From the NCBI GenBank assembly GCA_012522165.1, contig JAAYKZ010000056.1, positions 1 to 10,204 on the forward strand: a stretch of 10,204 bases of DNA. The letters are read 5' to 3'. The notes below the pieces were generated by a model. That model was not told the DNA's origin, did no database searches, and saw only the letters and a list, made by a program, of their open reading frames with translations. Positions 1 to 7,474 of this stretch are shown in pieces. This stretch comes from Clostridiales bacterium. GTDB taxonomy: Bacteria; Bacillota; Clostridia; Caldicoprobacterales; UBA3941. Positions within the stretch are counted from its first letter, which is position 1. Every line of letters starts with the position of its first letter. The translations under genes and the position numbers were made by a program.

Positions 1-18
1 ATATATGGAGGGTTATGA

Positions 19-1569
19 ATGAGCGTAGAAAAGAAGATTCAGGATATGCAAGAACGCAAGGTCGCCATTCGTCAAGGTGGAGGACCTGAGAGAATTGCAA
101 AACAGCATCAAAGCGGAAAATTAACTGCACGTGAAAGAATCGAAAAACTAGTAGATCCTGGCAGCTTTGTTGAGATCGATGCTTTTGTGCAGCACCGTTC
201 TACAGATTTTGGCATGGACAGCGTAAATGCTCCTGGGGATGGGGTAGTAGCAGGATATGCTACCATAGATGAAAGACCAGTTTACCTATATTCCCAGGAT
301 TTTACTGTGATTGGCGGATCTTTAGGCGAAATGCATGCCAAAAAAATAACTAAAGTTCAGGATATGGCAATGAAGATGGGATGTCCTATTATAGCAATTA
401 ATGATTCCGGCGGTGCTAGAATACAAGAAGGAATAGATGCCTTAAGCGGTTATGGGGACATCTTCTATCGCAATACATTAGCATCAGGAGTAATTCCTCA
501 GATATCCGTTATTTTAGGTCCTTGTGCTGGGGGAGCAGTTTATTCACCTGCCTTAACAGACTTTGTTTTTATGGTTGATAACATAAGCAAAATGTTTATT
601 ACAGGTCCCCAGGTAGTCGAGGCAGTTACTGGGGAGTCCATCTCAGCAGAAGAATTAGGTGGAGCTACCACCCATAATGAGATGAGCGGTGTAGCTCATT
701 TTTTGAGTGAATCAGAGGAAGCTTGTTTTGCATCCATTAGAAAATTATTAAGTTTTCTACCACAAAACAATTTAGAAGATACACTCTTATACGAATGCAG
801 CGATGACTTAAACCGTTTGACTCCTGAACTTAATTCCATAATACCCGATAATCCAAATAAAACATATGATGTTAAAGATGTTATAAGGGCTGTAGTAGAC
901 AACGGAGATTTCTTTGAAGTACAGGCCTTGTTTGCAACTAATATAGTAGTAGGATTTGGACGTATAAATGGCAAGACCATAGGCATTGTTGCTAACCAGC
1001 CTAACGTAAAGGCAGGAGCTTTAGATATAGATGCTTCAGATAAAGCGGCACGCTTTGTTCGCTTCTGTGACGCCTTTAACATTCCCTTGGTCACCTTTAC
1101 TGATGTTCCTGGATATCTACCTGGATTAGACCAAGAACATGGCGGAGTTATTAGGCATGGTGCAAAGCTTCTATATGCATACTCAGAGGCTACAGTGCCC
1201 AAGATAAATATTATTCTCAGGAAAGCCTATGGCGGTGCTTATATAGCTATGAGTAGTAAGCATCTAGGTGCTGATTTGGTATTTGCTTGGCCTACTGCTG
1301 AAATAGCTGTCATGGGACCTGAGGGAGCAGCCAATATCATATTTAGAAAAGAGATTGAAAACTCCCAAGACCCCATAAAAACTAGACAAGAAAAGATTGA
1401 AGAGTATAGAAATAAATTTGCTAATCCCTATGTAGCAGCATCCAGGGGTTATATAGATGATATAATTGAGCCTGAGGCCACAAGACCTAGAATAGCCAGT
1501 GCATTAGAAATGCTGGAAAGCAAGAGAGATAATAGGCCTGCCAAAAAGCATGGAAATATTCCTGTATAA
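19..1569 (+). CDS. mmdA: Methylmalonyl-CoA decarboxylase alpha subunit (acyl-CoA carboxyltransferase, 12S-like)
   Basis: This 516-residue cytoplasmic enzyme belongs to the acyl-CoA carboxyltransferase family (PCC beta, MmdA, transcarboxylase 12S), whose members move CO2 between an acyl-CoA and carboxybiotin. Both crotonase-like halves are visible. The N-half has DSGGARIQEG at about residues 129-138 and GPCAGGAVYSPALTDF at 167-182. The C-half has VPGYLPGLDQEHGG at 363-376 and AYGGAYIAMSSK at 403-414, the glycine-rich segments forming the CoA and biotin oxyanion holes. Length is normal for the family. The ATG at 19 follows GGAGGG by about 7 bases. The family alone does not separate methylmalonyl-CoA decarboxylase from propionyl-CoA carboxylase. 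The following OadG-, biotin-carrier- and OadB-like genes, and the lack of a biotin carboxylase gene in view, favour the decarboxylase or transcarboxylase role. Glutaconyl-CoA decarboxylase alpha is a less likely alternative. Confidence 0.93.
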   Translation: MSVEKKIQDMQERKVAIRQGGGPERIAKQHQSGKLTARERIEKLVDPGSFVEIDAFVQHRSTDFGMDSVNAPGDGVVAGYATIDERPVYLYSQDFTVIGGSLGEMHAKKITKVQDMAMKMGCPIIAINDSGGARIQEGIDALSGYGDIFYRNTLASGVIPQISVILGPCAGGAVYSPALTDFVFMVDNISKMFITGPQVVEAVTGESISAEELGGATTHNEMSGVAHFLSESEEACFASIRKLLSFLPQNNLEDTLLYECSDDLNRLTPELNSIIPDNPNKTYDVKDVIRAVVDNGDFFEVQALFATNIVVGFGRINGKTIGIVANQPNVKAGALDIDASDKAARFVRFCDAFNIPLVTFTDVPGYLPGLDQEHGGVIRHGAKLLYAYSEATVPKINIILRKAYGGAYIAMSSKHLGADLVFAWPTAEIAVMGPEGAANIIFRKEIENSQDPIKTRQEKIEEYRNKFANPYVAASRGYIDDIIEPEATRPRIASALEMLESKRDNRPAKKHGNIPV

Positions 1570-1583
1570 TATTGAGCTATGAA

Positions 1584-1591
1584 AGAGGTGA
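1584..1591 (+). promoter_or_regulatory. Ribosome binding site deciding the mmdD start
   Basis: AGAGGTGA lies 5 bases before the ATG at 1597. An earlier in-frame ATG at 1579 would put this site inside the gene and has no such motif before it, so 1597 is the better start. Confidence 0.75.
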
Positions 1592-1596
1592 CGTTT

Positions 1597-1980
1597 ATGT
1601 TAGGTGAACTACTTACATTGGGTTTAAAGGTAACTGTTTTGGGTCTGGGAACAACTTTTGTTGCGTTGTTTGGCTTAATAATAGCTATTGAGCTTATAAA
1701 TAAAATAGTAAACCAAGGTTTAGAAAATAAAAAAAAACAGAGCACTGTTGAGGCAAGTATAGTTGAAGGAGAGACATCAGGTGCTAATATTAGTTTAGAA
1801 GATACTTCTACACTAGATAATGAAGATGAAGAGCTTATTGCAGTTATCACAGCAGCCATCGCTGCATCCTTAAATCGTTCTACCCATGATATTATAGTAA
1901 GATCCTTTAGAAGGGTGCCTCATCAAGCTCCTGCTTGGAATCTTGCTAGTCGTAGAGATCAAATTACTACCAGATTATAA
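1597..1980 (+). CDS. mmdD: Methylmalonyl-CoA decarboxylase delta subunit, OadG family
   Basis: This small membrane subunit (127 residues from the ATG at 1597) matches the OadG/MmdD architecture. It has one hydrophobic helix at about residues 8-35, a charged and acidic linker (about 45-78), an EELIAVITAAIAASL-type segment, and a basic tail with RSFRRV and a conserved-looking tryptophan near the C-terminus (APAWNLASRRDQ). In characterised sodium-pump decarboxylases this subunit tethers the carboxyltransferase and biotin carrier to the membrane beta subunit and is needed for assembly. It starts 27 bases after mmdA and is followed by the biotin carrier gene, the usual mmdA-D-C-B order. OadG proteins are poorly conserved, so the call rests on architecture and gene order as well as the tail. 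Confidence 0.85.
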   Translation: MLGELLTLGLKVTVLGLGTTFVALFGLIIAIELINKIVNQGLENKKKQSTVEASIVEGETSGANISLEDTSTLDNEDEELIAVITAAIAASLNRSTHDIIVRSFRRVPHQAPAWNLASRRDQITTRL

Positions 1981-2016
1981 TAAATAATAAAAGTTTATTT
2001 TAAGGAGGAAAACATT

Positions 2017-2451
2017 ATGAGAAAATTTGCTATAACTGTTAATGGAAAAACTTATGAAGTAGAAGTTGAAGAACTGGGTGCAGGTACAAGCGCACCAGTA
2101 GTTACAAGTGCTCCTGCTGCTCCAGCAGCCACTGTAAGTCCAGCTCCTGCTCCTAAGCAAGCTGAGACCACTAAACCTGCGGAAGCACCTAAAGCTCCAG
2201 AAGCACCTAAAGCTGCGAGCGGTCCTATTCCTCAAGGTGCTGAAATTGTAAAAGCCCCAATGCCTGGTACTATACTAGAAGTAAGAGTAAAGCCAGGAGA
2301 TGAGGTTAAGAAGGGCGACGTATTAGCGATTTTAGAAGCTATGAAGATGGAAAATGAAATCATGGCTCCGAGAGATGCAAAAGTTGTTTCTGTTCAAGTA
2401 GCAAATGGTGATTCTGTAAATGCTGGAGATTCTATGTTTGCCTTAGAATAA
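2017..2451 (+). CDS. mmdC: Biotin carboxyl carrier subunit (MmdC / transcarboxylase 1.3S type)
   Basis: This 144-residue protein is the biotin-bearing shuttle of the complex. The C-terminal biotinyl domain (about residues 74-144) has the canonical EAMKMEN motif with the acceptor lysine at K110, 34 residues from the C-terminus as is typical, plus PMPGTILEV and VKPGDEV upstream. The first 19 residues (RKFAITVNGKTYEVEVEEL) match the N-terminal segment of 1.3S/MmdC proteins. Between them is a flexible Ala/Pro-rich linker at about 24-70, containing a short DNA-level tandem repeat. A strong AAGGAGG precedes the ATG. The carrier probably serves MmdA, MmdB and also the 5S-like protein encoded downstream, because that protein lacks a biotin domain. 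Biotinylation would require a BirA-type ligase encoded elsewhere. Confidence 0.95.
   Translation: MRKFAITVNGKTYEVEVEELGAGTSAPVVTSAPAAPAATVSPAPAPKQAETTKPAEAPKAPEAPKAASGPIPQGAEIVKAPMPGTILEVRVKPGDEVKKGDVLAILEAMKMENEIMAPRDAKVVSVQVANGDSVNAGDSMFALE
2182..2214 (+). repeat. 18-bp-period direct repeat in the MmdC linker
   Basis: GAAGCACCTAAAGCT occurs at 2182-2196 and again at 2200-2214, an 18-bp period encoding repeated EAPKAP units. It lies in the disordered Ala/Pro linker, where repeat-driven length variation is expected to be tolerated. Confidence 0.85.
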
Positions 2452-2494
2452 TAGTTGATAAATTGAACATATTACAAATTCAAGCATTTATTGT

Positions 2495-2501
2495 AAGGAG
2501 G
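2495..2501 (+). promoter_or_regulatory. Ribosome binding site supporting a TTG start for mmdB
   Basis: A full AAGGAGG lies 7 bases before a TTG at 2509. The nearest in-frame ATG (2524) is 22 bases away from it, too far, so TTG is the likely initiator. Confidence 0.8.
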
Positions 2502-2508
2502 AATTTCG

Positions 2509-3669
2509 TTGGATAAACCGTTTATGGAAGTTATATTAGATTTCTTGGGGGATTCGGGATTTGCCCAAATTACCTGGCAGCAGGGTATTATGATAGGAAT
2601 AGCCTGTTTCCTTATATACTTAGCTATTAAAAAAGAATATGAGCCTTTATTGCTTCTCCCAATTGCATTTGGTATGCTATTAGCTAATCTGCCTTTATCA
2701 GGCTTATGGGATCCTCCCACTGGAACATATGGTACTAGTGATTTTCAGCCTGGAGGCTTATTATATTATTTATACATGGGGGTAAAACTAGGAATTTATC
2801 CTCCTCTAATTTTTCTTGGCATAGGAACAATGACTGATTTTGGTCCTTTAATAGCAAACCCTAAGAGCCTTTTACTGGGGGCCGCAGCACAGTTAGGGAT
2901 ATTTATAGCTTTTATTCTAGCATTACTCTTTGGTTTTTCCCCAGAAGCTGCTGCGTCTATTGGAATAATTGGAGGAGCTGATGGACCTACCGCTATCTTT
3001 GTTACTACTAAATTAGCACCTCAATATTTAGGCCCAATTGCAGTAGCTGCTTATTCTTATATGGCGTTGATTCCAATTATCCAGCCACCTATTATGAGAG
3101 CTTTTACAACAAAGGAAGAACGTCAAATTGTTATGGAACAGTTAAGACCCGTATCAAAGTTGGAAAAAATTATTTTCCCTATTGCTGTTGCTACATTAAG
3201 TTCGCTATTAGTGCCTTCTGCAGCACCATTGTTAGGAATGTTAATGTTAGGAAATCTTTTCCGTGAAAGCTTAGTAGTGGATAGGCTAAGTAAAACCGCA
3301 CAAAATGAGCTTATGAACATAATAACAATCTTCCTAGGAGTTACAGTGGGAGCTACGGCGACAGCAGAGGCCTTTTTATCTCCAGATACTCTAAAAATCA
3401 TTGCTCTAGGTCTTATTGCCTTTTCCTTTGGTACATTAGGTGGTGTACTATTTGGTAAACTTATGTGTAAGCTAACAGGAGGAAAAGTAAATCCATTAAT
3501 CGGTTCAGCAGGAGTTTCTGCAGTGCCTATGGCAGCCCGTGTATCTCAAGTAGTTGGCCAGCAGGAAAATCCAGGTAACTTCTTGCTAATGCATGCCATG
3601 GGACCAAACGTTGCTGGCGTTATTGGCTCAGCTGTAGCAGCCGGTGTTTTACTATCCCTTTTCGGCTAA
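2509..3669 (+). CDS. mmdB: Sodium-translocating carboxybiotin decarboxylase, beta subunit (OadB/MmdB/GcdB family)
   Basis: This 386-residue polytopic membrane protein catalyses decarboxylation of carboxybiotin coupled to sodium export. It contains the family signature GGADGPTAIFVT at residues 155-166, whose Asp158 corresponds to the essential intramembrane aspartate of OadB. A second signature, NPLIGSAGVSAVPMAARVSQ at 328-347, contains the conserved Asn/Ser positions implicated in sodium binding. The C-terminal MHAMGPNVAGVIGSAVAAG is also typical. Hydrophobic segments run along the whole chain. Length is within the 370-430 range of the family, with no truncation. Translation begins at a TTG after a strong AAGGAGG. 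The mmdC-mmdB gap is 57 bases and no terminator was seen in it, so both genes should be on one transcript. The substrate (methylmalonyl-CoA, glutaconyl-CoA or oxaloacetate) is set by the partner carboxyltransferases, not by this subunit. Confidence 0.95.
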   Translation: MDKPFMEVILDFLGDSGFAQITWQQGIMIGIACFLIYLAIKKEYEPLLLLPIAFGMLLANLPLSGLWDPPTGTYGTSDFQPGGLLYYLYMGVKLGIYPPLIFLGIGTMTDFGPLIANPKSLLLGAAAQLGIFIAFILALLFGFSPEAAASIGIIGGADGPTAIFVTTKLAPQYLGPIAVAAYSYMALIPIIQPPIMRAFTTKEERQIVMEQLRPVSKLEKIIFPIAVATLSSLLVPSAAPLLGMLMLGNLFRESLVVDRLSKTAQNELMNIITIFLGVTVGATATAEAFLSPDTLKIIALGLIAFSFGTLGGVLFGKLMCKLTGGKVNPLIGSAGVSAVPMAARVSQVVGQQENPGNFLLMHAMGPNVAGVIGSAVAAGVLLSLFG

Positions 3670-3677
3670 TCAAATTT

Positions 3678-3685
3678 TAGGAGGT
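3678..3685 (+). promoter_or_regulatory. Ribosome binding site deciding the 5S gene start
   Basis: TAGGAGGT sits 6 bases before the ATG at 3692. A longer reading frame opens at 3644, inside mmdB, but its extra 16 residues are translated from mmdB coding sequence and from this site, so they are not part of the protein. Confidence 0.85.
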
Positions 3686-3691
3686 TATGTT

Positions 3692-5089
3692 ATGGCGAAG
3701 GTTAAAATAACTGATACCATTTTAAGGGACGCCCATCAATCCCAGGCCGCAACCCGAATGCGCTTGGAAGAGATGCTTCCCGTTGCAGATAAATTAGATA
3801 AAGTAGGATATCATTCACTAGAGGTGTGGGGGGGAGCTACCTTCGACTCCTGCCTCCGCTTCTTAAAAGAAGACCCTTGGGAAAGGTTAAGAACATTAAG
3901 AAGGGCCCTTCCCAATACTAAATTACAAATGTTATTACGTGGTCAAAACATTCTTGGATACAAACACTATGCTGATGATGTTGTAGATGAATTTGTAAAA
4001 AAATCTATCGAAAACGGAATTGATATAATTCGTATTTTCGACGCCCTCAATGATGTTCGAAACATGGAACAGGCTATAAGATCTACAAAGAAATACAAGG
4101 GGCATGTCCAAGCAGCCCTATGCTATACCATTAGTCCGGTGCACACAATTGATTACTTTGTTGATCTTGCAAAGACATTGGAAAACATGGGTGCAGATTC
4201 CATATGTATAAAAGATATGGCCAATCTCCTTTTACCCTATACTGCTTATGAGCTAGTTACTAAGTTAAAAAGGACAGTAAAAGTACCTATACAAGTTCAT
4301 ACTCATAACACTACAGGTACTGGAGATATGGTTTATCTCAAAGCAATTGAGGCAGGTGCAGACGTAGTTGATACAGCCTTATCTCCATTAGGGAACGGGA
4401 CTTCTCAGCCAGCAACTGAACCTTTAGTAGCTGCATTGCAGGGCACCGAGTGGGACACAGGATTGGATCTCAATCTATTAAATGAGATCGCGGATCACTT
4501 TAAAGGTGTAGCAAAAAGATTGGCTGATGAAGGTTTCTTAAATCCAAGAGTATTGAATATAGATATAAACACTTTATTGTATCAGGTTCCCGGTGGAATG
4601 TTGTCCAATCTTCTGTCACAGCTAAGGCAGCAAAATGCTGAGGATAGATTTGAGGAGGTTCTCAAGGAAGTTCCTAGAGTGCGAGAAGATTTTGGATTCC
4701 CACCACTGGTTACTCCCACTAGCCAAATCGTAGGTACTCAAGCGGTGCTTAACGTACTGACTGGTGAAAGATATAAAATGGTAACCAAAGAATCCAAAGC
4801 TCTAATTAGAGGGGAATATGGACGTCTGCCTGGTAAGGTAAGCGATGAGATTCGTCAAATTATAATAGGAGATGATCCTGTTATAGAACATCGTCCTGCT
4901 GATGATATTCCACCTGAATTAGATAAATATAGAGAAGAAATAAAGGAATATATGGAGCAGGAAGAGGACGTATTATCCTATGCATCATTCCCACAGGTTG
5001 CTATGGAGTTCTTCAAATATCGTCAGGCTCAGAAGTACAAAATAGACAGTACTCTTGTCAATATGGAAGAAATGACTCATCCCATTTAA
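3692..5089 (+). CDS. Pyruvate/oxaloacetate carboxyltransferase, 5S / OadA catalytic-domain type, without biotin domain
   Basis: This 465-residue enzyme has the TIM-barrel carboxyltransferase fold of transcarboxylase 5S, OadA and pyruvate carboxylase. It transfers CO2 between carboxybiotin and pyruvate/oxaloacetate. The start TDTILRDAHQS carries the metal-binding Asp13. CIKDMANLL supplies Lys174, the position of the carbamylated lysine. VHTHNTTG supplies the metal-ligand pair His203 and His205. The C-terminal conserved (PYC_OADA) region extends to about residue 450 and includes GEYGRLPG. OadA proteins of about 590 residues end in a biotinyl domain. This one stops before it, as 5S and PycB-like split forms do, so it must use a separate carrier, most simply MmdC from the same operon. 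It starts 22 bases after mmdB and is followed by a terminator. It could give oxaloacetate decarboxylase or methylmalonyl-CoA:pyruvate transcarboxylase activity. Which one cannot be read from sequence. Confidence 0.92.
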   Translation: MAKVKITDTILRDAHQSQAATRMRLEEMLPVADKLDKVGYHSLEVWGGATFDSCLRFLKEDPWERLRTLRRALPNTKLQMLLRGQNILGYKHYADDVVDEFVKKSIENGIDIIRIFDALNDVRNMEQAIRSTKKYKGHVQAALCYTISPVHTIDYFVDLAKTLENMGADSICIKDMANLLLPYTAYELVTKLKRTVKVPIQVHTHNTTGTGDMVYLKAIEAGADVVDTALSPLGNGTSQPATEPLVAALQGTEWDTGLDLNLLNEIADHFKGVAKRLADEGFLNPRVLNIDINTLLYQVPGGMLSNLLSQLRQQNAEDRFEEVLKEVPRVREDFGFPPLVTPTSQIVGTQAVLNVLTGERYKMVTKESKALIRGEYGRLPGKVSDEIRQIIIGDDPVIEHRPADDIPPELDKYREEIKEYMEQEEDVLSYASFPQVAMEFFKYRQAQKYKIDSTLVNMEEMTHPI

Positions 5090-5094
5090 ATTAT

Positions 5095-5132
5095 AAGCCC
5101 AGAGAATTAAAGTCTCTGGGCTTGATTTTTTT
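5095..5132 (+). terminator. Intrinsic terminator of the mmd operon
   Basis: AAGCCCAGAGA (5095-5105) pairs perfectly with TCTCTGGGCTT (5113-5123), giving an 11-bp stem with a 7-base loop. A run of seven T follows at 5126-5132. It begins 6 bases after the 5S stop codon. The stop codon of the convergent minus-strand gene (5107-5109) lies in the loop. No U-run follows the hairpin in the minus direction, so it should terminate mainly the plus-strand transcript. Confidence 0.93.
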
Positions 5133-5781
5133 CTTGCTGAGAGTTGCAATTCGGGTGAAGATAAATAGTGTTAGGTCGGTTACTTGTGTAGCTTAATACT
5201 TTTACTCTGCTGCCAGGGCGTATTTTATTTCCGCAGCGGAGACAGGTATAATTCTTTTTGTATAAAACATCATAGGAAATAGATAAATCTAAGCTACCAT
5301 ATTTTTTAAAGCTTTTCCAATCGGTTTTACATAACTTACATCGGTTTTGATAATCAGCATATACCCATCTTAGAATCCGATGGAAATGTAAAGGATATTT
5401 AGTGTACTTAACATATTGAACAGGCACTCCTAACTCTAGTGCATATTCACTAAACGTATGTTCTATAATGGTCTGTAAAGGATCCAATATTTTAGCATTT
5501 TTCCAGGAGTACCCCATTTCCGTCAAGTGCTGTCTGGCAATATCAAACATATAGCCTTGACATATTTCAATTTCCTCATCCTTGCTCACGTGAAGCTCTT
5601 CTAATAAATTAATCACTATATCCTTACTTTTTCCAAGATAAAGTTTTCGGTAAAAGTTACCATTTTGATATAGATTGACAGGAATAAAATCATATATGTA
5701 TTCACCTGTTTCTATCCTAAGTGCCGCTATACAAGTGCCACCAACAAGGCTTCCGCTGCCTGCGTCATCAATTTGTATCAC
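5107..5781 (-). CDS. Conserved-looking protein with a Cys/His-rich, probably zinc-binding C-terminus
   Basis: I do not recognise this 224-residue protein. It starts at a GTG (minus strand, 5781) preceded by GGGGTGAG a few bases upstream. The N-terminus MIQIDDAGSGSLVGG resembles an acidic, glycine-rich beta-hairpin as found in RNase H-like or ATPase folds, but that is only a resemblance. The C-terminal third has paired cysteines C148-x2-C151 and C180-x2-C183, then H209-x2-C212. The stretch CLRCGNKIRPGSRV followed by HPNC looks like a treble-clef or PARP-type zinc finger (C-x2-C-x25-H-x2-C). No signal peptide or membrane segment is seen, so it is probably cytoplasmic, perhaps binding nucleic acid (inference). 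It is convergent with the mmd operon and divergent from the RpiR-type regulator, with a 129-base spacer. Intact length and start, and base use like its neighbours, argue for a real gene. Confidence 0.8.
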   Translation of the reverse strand: MIQIDDAGSGSLVGGTCIAALRIETGEYIYDFIPVNLYQNGNFYRKLYLGKSKDIVINLLEELHVSKDEEIEICQGYMFDIARQHLTEMGYSWKNAKILDPLQTIIEHTFSEYALELGVPVQYVKYTKYPLHFHRILRWVYADYQNRCKLCKTDWKSFKKYGSLDLSISYDVLYKKNYTCLRCGNKIRPGSRVKVLSYTSNRPNTIYLHPNCNSQQEKNQAQRL

Positions 5782-5910
5782 CAGCTCACCCCATCCAATA
5801 CATATAATAAGTTATTATTAGGATGTTCCTTGAAGACTATGCAAAATATGTAGTTTATGATAAAATAAAGGTGCTTAAAGCTAGAAAACTTAAGATTCAG
5901 GGGGATTATA

Positions 5911-6768
5911 ATGGCAGATAAGCAGGATTTAATTCATCGGATTAATTCAAAATTCAAGAAAATGAGCAAGAGTCAGAAATTGATTTCAGAATATATTATC
6001 AATAACTACGACAAAGCAGCCTTTATGACGGCTTCCCGTCTGGGAGAGATAGTAGGAGTAAGTGAATCTACTGTAGTTAGATTTGCTAATATGTTGGGAT
6101 ATGATGGATATCCCAAATTACAAAAAGCACTTCAAGAACTTATACGAAATAAACTTACCACTGTTCAAAGAATAGAAATGTCCTCTGAATTAGATCAATC
6201 AATGATTTTAAAAAATGTCTTAAAGGCAGACATGAACAATATACGTAGAACCATTGAAGAGGCTGATACTAAAGCTTTTGATCAGGTAATTAGCAGTATT
6301 TTAGATGCTAGGAATATATATGTGTTAGGCCTTAGAAGTGCTGCCCCACTGGCACAGTTTATGGGCTATTACCTAAGTTTTATTTTTAGCAATGTTAGGA
6401 TTGTTACTTCGGGAGTTAATGATATATTTGAACAGTTGATACATATAAACAATGAAGACTTGCTTATAGGTATAAGTTACCCCCGCTATGCTACTAGAAC
6501 TATAGAAGCTATGTCCTTTGCTAAGGAAAGAGGAGCAACAACAGTGGCTCTAACGGATAGTTCCCTGTCACCACTTGCTTCTTTTTCTGATTATATTTTA
6601 CTTGCTAGAAGCGATATGGCGTCCTTTGTAGACTCTCTGGTAGCACCTTTAAGTTTGATAAATGCGCTAATTGTAGGGATTGGCATGAAGAAAAGTCCTG
6701 AGGTAGCTTCAGGTTTTTCCGTACTAGAAGAAATTTGGGATAAATATGATGTATACGTGAGTAAATAA
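5911..6768 (+). CDS. RpiR/MurR-family transcriptional regulator with SIS domain
   Basis: This is a 285-residue DNA-binding regulator. The N-terminal HTH_6 domain (about residues 5-80) shows the family pattern, with MTASRLGEIVGVSESTVVRF at about 39-58 forming the helix-turn-helix, followed by LGYDGYPKLQKAL. The C-terminal SIS (sugar isomerase-type) domain covers about 125-265, including IYVLGLRSAAPLAQF and LLIGISYPRYATRTIEA. SIS domains in this family usually bind phosphosugars. The ATG at 5911 follows AGGGGG by 6 bases. A 129-base divergent spacer separates it from the minus-strand gene. A phosphatase-superfamily gene follows 29 bases downstream, probably on the same transcript. No sugar-catabolic gene is next to it, so its ligand and targets cannot be inferred. 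The neighbouring mmd operon and its own operon are only candidates. Confidence 0.92.
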   Translation: MADKQDLIHRINSKFKKMSKSQKLISEYIINNYDKAAFMTASRLGEIVGVSESTVVRFANMLGYDGYPKLQKALQELIRNKLTTVQRIEMSSELDQSMILKNVLKADMNNIRRTIEEADTKAFDQVISSILDARNIYVLGLRSAAPLAQFMGYYLSFIFSNVRIVTSGVNDIFEQLIHINNEDLLIGISYPRYATRTIEAMSFAKERGATTVALTDSSLSPLASFSDYILLARSDMASFVDSLVAPLSLINALIVGIGMKKSPEVASGFSVLEEIWDKYDVYVSK

Positions 6769-6797
6769 AAAACTGGTTTCGAAAGAAGGAGAAAGCA

Positions 6798-7406
6798 TTG
6801 CTTATATATTTAACCAGACATGGAGAGACTATCTGGAACCGTTTAGGAAAAACTCAAGGTATTCAAGATATAAGCCTAACTGATGTGGGGCGAATTCAGG
6901 CTAAAAGACTAGGTGAGCAATTAAAAAAGAATAATAATATAAAAGCCATATACTGTAGTGATCTACTAAGAGCCAGAGAAACTGCAGAAATAATAGGTAA
7001 AGAAATATCCCTAAAACCTATTTCCAGTCCACTTCTTAGGGAGGTGTCATTTGGTAGTTGGGAGGGGCTTTCTCTTCAAGAAATTGAAGAGCAGTATCCT
7101 GGTCAGCTGGCAAGATGGCGCAATGAAATAACCTTTGCTCCAGAGGGCGGGGAGAGTCTAACAGCTGTACGGGATAGAATAGTTTCTTTTATTAATATGA
7201 TAAAAGAAAAACATCAAAAAAACAGTGACAATATTCTCATAGTTTCTCATGCTGCAACTACCAAGGTAATCATCCTTAGTTTGATGGGAATACCCCTTAA
7301 TTTATTAATTCATTTCAAAATAAGCCAAGCTAGTTTAAGCTTATTGAATGTTCAACAGGATGGGAATTCCATTATTTATTTAAACGATACATGTCATCTT
7401 GAATAA
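6798..7406 (+). CDS. Histidine phosphatase superfamily protein (phosphoglycerate mutase-like / CobC-like)
   Basis: This 202-residue cytoplasmic enzyme has all catalytic features of the histidine phosphatase superfamily. LTRHGET carries the phospho-accepting His8 with Arg7. SDLLRARETA carries Arg58. LREVSFGSWEG carries the acid Glu82. VSHAATTK carries His151. It starts at a TTG (6798) with AAGGAGA 5 bases upstream, and the RHG motif falls at the usual position 7-9 from that start. Size and sequence fit cofactor-dependent phosphoglycerate-mutase-like phosphatases (PhoE/GpmB type) and alpha-ribazole phosphatase CobC. The latter would fit a cobalamin-dependent methylmalonyl-CoA pathway, but no other cobalamin gene is visible, so I leave the substrate open. 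It is probably cotranscribed with the upstream RpiR-type regulator. Confidence 0.92.
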   Translation: MLIYLTRHGETIWNRLGKTQGIQDISLTDVGRIQAKRLGEQLKKNNNIKAIYCSDLLRARETAEIIGKEISLKPISSPLLREVSFGSWEGLSLQEIEEQYPGQLARWRNEITFAPEGGESLTAVRDRIVSFINMIKEKHQKNSDNILIVSHAATTKVIILSLMGIPLNLLIHFKISQASLSLLNVQQDGNSIIYLNDTCHLE

Positions 7407-7474
7407 ATCCAATTATTGATGGTTAGGATAAGTTTATGGACAAGGGTTATATAAACACGATTTGGTGAGAGGTT

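Noticed and set aside
1..18. Possible 3' end of an upstream gene, with a frame ending TGA at 16-18 that nearly abuts mmdA
   Set aside because: Only five codons (IYGGL) are visible and they include the mmdA ribosome binding site. A methylmalonyl-CoA epimerase would be a natural neighbour, but nothing here supports it.
696..1202. Minus-strand open frame of 168 codons inside mmdA
   Set aside because: It is antisense to a strongly conserved carboxyltransferase, lacks a ribosome binding site and resembles no protein. It is a shadow of the real gene.
3644..3691. Longer N-terminus for the 5S protein starting inside mmdB
   Set aside because: It has no ribosome binding site, and its extra residues come from mmdB codons and the AGGAGG of the real start at 3692.
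5782..5910. Promoters in the divergent spacer, such as TTGAAG (5830) with TATGAT (5856)
   Set aside because: The spacing is 20 bases and no other box pair fits well on either strand. A promoter for the RpiR-type regulator must be here or close by, but I cannot place it.
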